Shown here: positions 14,601-16,527 of the stretch, in pieces | How positions within the stretch are numbered: position 1 is the stretch's first letter | How the letters are laid out: the number at the start of each line of letters is the position of its first letter | Source of the DNA: an uncultured Clostridia bacterium | Lineage (GTDB): Bacteria; Bacillota; Clostridia; TANB77; CAG-508 | NCBI GenBank assembly: GCA_934167095.1 | Contig: CAKPKE010000024.1 | Location: 1 to 16,527 of the forward strand | Length of the DNA stretch: 16,527 nucleotides | Direction: 5' to 3' | Made by a program: the position numbers and the translations under genes | The notes under the pieces: generated by a model | The model's input: the letters and a program-made list of their open reading frames with translations, nothing else | Databases searched by the model: none | Told to the model about the DNA's origin: nothing

Positions 14601-15760
14601 GCTTCATCGCTACTTTTATAAATAATAGCCATTTGATTTGTTTCTCCAAATACATTTCCTACTTCATCGTTTTCTGAACCTGTATATTCAACAGGTAAAT
14701 TTCCTTGAAGTATGTAGCTTCCAACAAAAGCTAAAATAAATACTGGTACTGCTACATAACGAAGTTTATAGCTTGCTTTTCCTAAAGCATCTAGTTTGAA
14801 TACTGGTACTTTCTTTTTAGTTTTTGTAATTAACTTATCACACATTAAAATTAATGCAGGAAGTACGCAGAATATTGTAAGTAAGCTAAATAAAACACCT
14901 TTTGCTAAAACAAATCCTAAGTCTTTTCCTATTGTAAAGCTCATAAATACTAAAGCTAAAAGTCCAACTATTGTAGTAACAGAGCTACTTGATATTGAAC
15001 TAAATGCGTGATATAAAGCCTCTTTCATGGCCTTAACATTATCTTTTTCTGTTTTCTTTTCTTGGGTATATCTATTCATAAGCATTATTGAATAATCCAT
15101 AGATAACGCCATTTGCAATATTGCACATATTGAGCTTGTTATGTTTGATACAGAGCTAAACATTATGTTAGTTCCTTTATTTATAACAACTGCCATAAGT
15201 ATTGCAATTAAGAATAAGAAAGGTTCTGTGTATGATTCACACATTATAATTAAAATTATAAGTGCACATGCTACTGCAAGAATTATTATCCAAGTATGCA
15301 AAACTGGCTTGTTATATTGTGCTACATCTCCACTTGTTTCAAATTTGTAGTCCTCATATTTGGTAGTAATTGTGTTATACACATTTTTTGCATTTTCGGA
15401 GTCTGCCTCTCCATCAACTGTTAATGTATATAAAGTATGATTATCTATATTGTATTTTTCTGACTCATCATAATCAACTTTTTTTACATTATCAATTTCT
15501 TTAAGCTGTTCAAAAAACTCTTGTTTTTGCTCGTCGCTTAAATCATTAAACATTATGTTTAATGTACTTGTTGTTGTCTCAAATTCGTCTTCCATAATAT
15601 CCATACCAATTCTTGTTTCAGAATCACTTGGTAGATATTTTGCTATATCATAATTTATTTTTACTCTTTGAGATAACACTCCACATATAATAGTTAAGAT
15701 AATAAATACAACTAATATGTAATATCTTTTATCTATTATAAAATCTGTTAACTTTTTCAA
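11690..15760 (-). CDS. Giant MMPL/RND-family transporter with a tandem-repeat extracytoplasmic insert
   Basis: A 1356-aa integral membrane protein of the MMPL branch of RND transporters, which export lipids, drugs or other large molecules using the proton gradient. Layout: TM1 (11-29), first outer domain (30-155), TM2-TM6 (157-307) with MALSMDYSIMLMNRY in TM4, TM7 (333-351), second outer region (352-1190), and TM8-TM12 (1195-1346) with MGATIDYAIVYTSYY. Both IDY/MDY motifs hold the proton-relay Asp typical of the family. Usual members are 700-1000 aa; the excess is residues about 455-1134, about eight and a half tandem helical units of about 79 aa. The start is a TTG at 15760 with AAGGAGG 8 nt upstream; a TTG at 15793 would translate that site. 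Divergent from a TetR gene, which probably controls it. Substrate unknown. Confidence 0.9.
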   Translation of the reverse strand: MKKLTDFIIDKRYYILVVFIILTIICGVLSQRVKINYDIAKYLPSDSETRIGMDIMEDEFETTTSTLNIMFNDLSDEQKQEFFEQLKEIDNVKKVDYDESEKYNIDNHTLYTLTVDGEADSENAKNVYNTITTKYEDYKFETSGDVAQYNKPVLHTWIIILAVACALIILIIMCESYTEPFLFLIAILMAVVINKGTNIMFSSVSNITSSICAILQMALSMDYSIMLMNRYTQEKKTEKDNVKAMKEALYHAFSSISSSSVTTIVGLLALVFMSFTIGKDLGFVLAKGVLFSLLTIFCVLPALILMCDKLITKTKKKVPVFKLDALGKASYKLRYVAVPVFILAFVGSYILQGNLPVEYTGSENDEVGNVFGETNQMAIIYKSSDEAKIVQILPMLESEEKNTQVLAYGNTINQNLKYNELTDKFDDLGQEVSIEDYLLKVIYYNYYNRAENNTMSFSEFVNFIRNEVYNNEDMSDVLDEETKSNIERLKNFASSEEINKQRTVDEIASILEIDKSDVEDIMVFYNSKNNDVKLSLKEFANFMNNDVLTSKYAESVSDDAKESLKQLEKYSDENTITKKMTASQMASLFGMNNSTMEALYTYYISQNDIETKLSLADFADFVLNDVAKNEQYSSMLTADTIASLQMLKTFSNTAIINAQMTPAQIASTLGVDENVVKSVLIFKYGTVETETTQSLSEFIINVVNIKNNTNFLDGTDISTLEKLYTFAKNNNNINQTAMDKAHLAYIFDNVANGLVDSVYQGAGLPDNYTMTPQAFVKTVLNQMSGALSEEQIKSLSIINAAIDDSVSSNKTQYKASELATVLGMPNAQMHQIYALIDYTNGNTSNWTASLYEFAGLILANTSNPMVSSALDAQTLAQVKLLYGIMNSSINNVTYTYSEIANFIGTDESMCKDIYALYNQSTSGAKLTPYEFVNFVLNHKDDARLAGNIDNSTVSSLNLVNKIMTSSLNKNEYSSAELSNLLGMDEDSISLLYGLYNYKYGNTNQTISLKDIVSFILSDVVTNETYGDKVDADSKAKLEVINDIMSDIDRQYNKNEMYKKLSSLADNLDKNTIELLYVYYGSQNDYDENWTMTIENFVKFINDDILTDERFEDFIEDDMKEKIVDAKTTISDAKDMLVGDEHSRIVLNTSFEAETDDTHEFIQKVKDWFTDNGVEAYIIGDSPMAYEMSKSFGDELNFITILTMVAIFVVVALTFKSILIPLILVLTIQCAVYMTMGFLSFAGDPVYFIALLIVQSILMGATIDYAIVYTSYYIEHRKQMDIKESIINSYNKSIHTIITSASILIIVTLIVGNFASAIAAMICRTISVGTLCSALLILILLPAVLAAFDKFIIKNKQ
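12360..14398 (-). repeat. Coding repeats: about 8.5 units of about 79 aa inside the MMPL transporter
   Basis: Each unit follows S(L/x)xEFxxFxxNDV, about 12 residues, LxxL, about 12 residues, then a second half such as MTASQMASLFGM and a closing LYxYYxSxN. Units start near residues 455, 533, 612, 692, 768, 847, 925 and 1004 of the 1356-aa protein, and a half unit starts at 1088. Amino-acid identity between units is low to moderate but the phase is regular. The DNA is not visibly repetitive, so the array is old. Confidence 0.82.
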
Positions 15761-15803
15761 AGTAAATTCCTCCTTTTTCCATTTATTGGTCAACTAATTT
15801 TAT

Positions 15804-15809
15804 ATTATA
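15804..15809 (-). promoter_or_regulatory. -10 element of the mmpL promoter
   Basis: A perfect TATAAT on the minus strand (15809-15804), about 43 nt before the TTG start codon. The -35 at 17 nt (TTTTAA) is weak. Confidence 0.5.
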
Positions 15810-15847
15810 CACCACTTTTTTAGCAATTAAAAGTATAATCTGCTAAT

Positions 15848-15869
15848 AAGTGTATGAATTTAGACACTT
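15848..15869. promoter_or_regulatory. TetR-type operator candidate
   Basis: A 22-bp near-palindrome: AAGTGT (15848-15853) and ACACTT (15864-15869) are perfect arms, and three of the five inner pairs also match (9 of 11 in total). It is the best symmetric site in the intergenic region between mmpL and the TetR gene. A further TGTCTA at 15880-15885 is the inverse of TAGACA (15861-15866) within the site, hinting at a second half-site. Confidence 0.6.
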
Positions 15870-15908
15870 TATTTTATATTGTCTATTTTATTTTAACATA
15901 AATCGTGA

Positions 15909-15914
15909 TATAAT
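15909..15914 (+). promoter_or_regulatory. Extended -10 element of the TetR gene
   Basis: TGATATAAT (15906-15914) combines an extended TGn with a perfect TATAAT, 58 nt before the ATG. No clear -35 is seen at 17 nt, which extended -10 promoters can tolerate. Confidence 0.55.
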
Positions 15915-15972
15915 AACTAAAATTAGATTTTTATAAATTCTTACATAAGTATATTTGAAAGGATAAAGAAAT

Positions 15973-16527
15973 ATGAAAGTTCAAGTTGCAAACTCTTCGT
16001 CTAGAAAAACTAGAGCTAGAATAAAAACAGCTTTTGCAGAAATTATAAATGAAAAAAAATCTCTTAGTAAAGTTACAGTTACTGAAATTGTAAAACGAGC
16101 AGATATCACACGAAGCACTTTTTACACTCACTATGATGATATTTATGATGTTGCAAAAGACTATCAAATGGAAACAATTCAATTATTAATTAGTGATGAT
16201 TTAGTTTTACATTCAAAAGAAGATATTGAAAAATATTTTGATGATATTACTCTTTGCTTAAAAAAGAATGAAAACACTTATAAAATGCTACTTTCAGCAG
16301 ATGAAAGTTTATATTTTCTATTAAAAATGAGTAATACAGCAATAGAAAAATTGTATGATATTTTAAAAAGCATCTACCCTAATGATAAATATTTAAAGCT
16401 TACTATTTCATTTTTTATGGAAGGAACAATAGATGAGATGGTAAAATATTTTAGACATAATTCAAATTATACATTAGATGAAATTTTACTAAATTCAAAG
16501 AAATTATTTAAAAAGATTTTTGATTAA
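15973..16527 (+). CDS. TetR/AcrR family transcriptional regulator
   Basis: A complete 184-aa TetR-type regulator whose stop codon is the last codon of the window. The N-terminal three-helix DNA-binding domain is clear: KTRARIKTAFAEIINEK, then VTVTEIVKRADITRSTFYTHY (34-54), the TetR recognition pattern, followed by DDIYDVAKDY. The C-terminal helical part (70-184) would bind an unknown ligand and dimerise; it resembles the DhaS-like TetR C-terminal group with the FFMEGTIDEMVKYF helix near the end. The ATG has AAAGGA about 10 nt upstream. It is divergent from the MMPL transporter with a shared 212-nt region holding a palindrome, the standard arrangement for a repressor that controls its neighbour and itself. 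Confidence 0.92.
   Translation: MKVQVANSSSRKTRARIKTAFAEIINEKKSLSKVTVTEIVKRADITRSTFYTHYDDIYDVAKDYQMETIQLLISDDLVLHSKEDIEKYFDDITLCLKKNENTYKMLLSADESLYFLLKMSNTAIEKLYDILKSIYPNDKYLKLTISFFMEGTIDEMVKYFRHNSNYTLDEILLNSKKLFKKIFD

Noticed and set aside
15761..15793. Longer N-terminus of the MMPL transporter starting at TTG 15793
   Set aside because: Its codons include the AAGGAGG that serves the TTG at 15760, and the extra residues precede the natural KKLTDFI start before TM1.
15931..16182. Minus-strand 83-codon frame opposite the TetR gene
   Set aside because: It is a Phe/Cys/Ser-rich antisense translation with no ribosome binding site, lying over a well-supported TetR DNA-binding domain.

Overview
The window is AT-rich, gene-dense bacterial DNA. 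Strong AGGAGG-type ribosome binding sites, sigma-A-like promoters with extended -10 elements, and the families present (clostridial pilin-like surface protein, endonuclease-type MutL, CadC-like ArsR regulator, MntA/HepT and DinJ/YafQ modules, TSCPD protein) point to a low-GC Bacillota, most likely an uncultured gut-type member of class Clostridia. This is an inference from gene style; no rRNA or tRNA is visible.

Layout. (1) 114-1674: a pilin-like surface protein (minus strand) and a divergent small XRE regulator (plus), followed by a terminator shared with ftsZ. (2) 1739-6135, all minus strand: mutL, a 62-aa orphan, an MFS transporter and ftsZ. mutL, the orphan and the MFS gene are 12-14 nt apart and look co-transcribed; ftsZ has its own good promoter. 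FtsZ ends right after the globular domain, with no linker or C-terminal peptide. (3) 6301-6843, plus strand: a DinJ/YafQ-type toxin-antitoxin pair whose toxin is broken by a one-base frameshift, although all its active-site residues survive. (4) 6888-11413, minus strand, mostly metal handling: a TSCPD protein and a CobW/COG0523 GTPase (one operon), then an MntA/HepT module with its own promoter and terminator, then a CadC-like ArsR repressor and a P1B-2 (Zn/Cd/Pb) efflux ATPase in a second operon. An operator sits between the -35 and -10 of the arsR promoter. (5) 11476-11680: a non-coding stretch with three diverged direct repeats and a long near-perfect hairpin. (6) 11690-16527: a giant 1356-aa MMPL/RND transporter divergent from a TetR regulator, with a 22-bp near-palindrome between them.

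The most striking object is the MMPL transporter. Between TM7 and TM8 it carries about 700 residues made of roughly eight and a half tandem units of about 79 residues, all predicted outside the membrane. Other points of interest are the frameshifted toxin with a slippery TTT-T before its stop codon, the tail-less FtsZ, the TSCPD-CobW pairing beside a zinc-type exporter, and the repeat/hairpin locus downstream of mmpL. Several genes (pilin-like, arsR, mmpL, mutL, hepT) have starts corrected here because the longest reading frame begins upstream of, or inside, the Shine-Dalgarno sequence or promoter.
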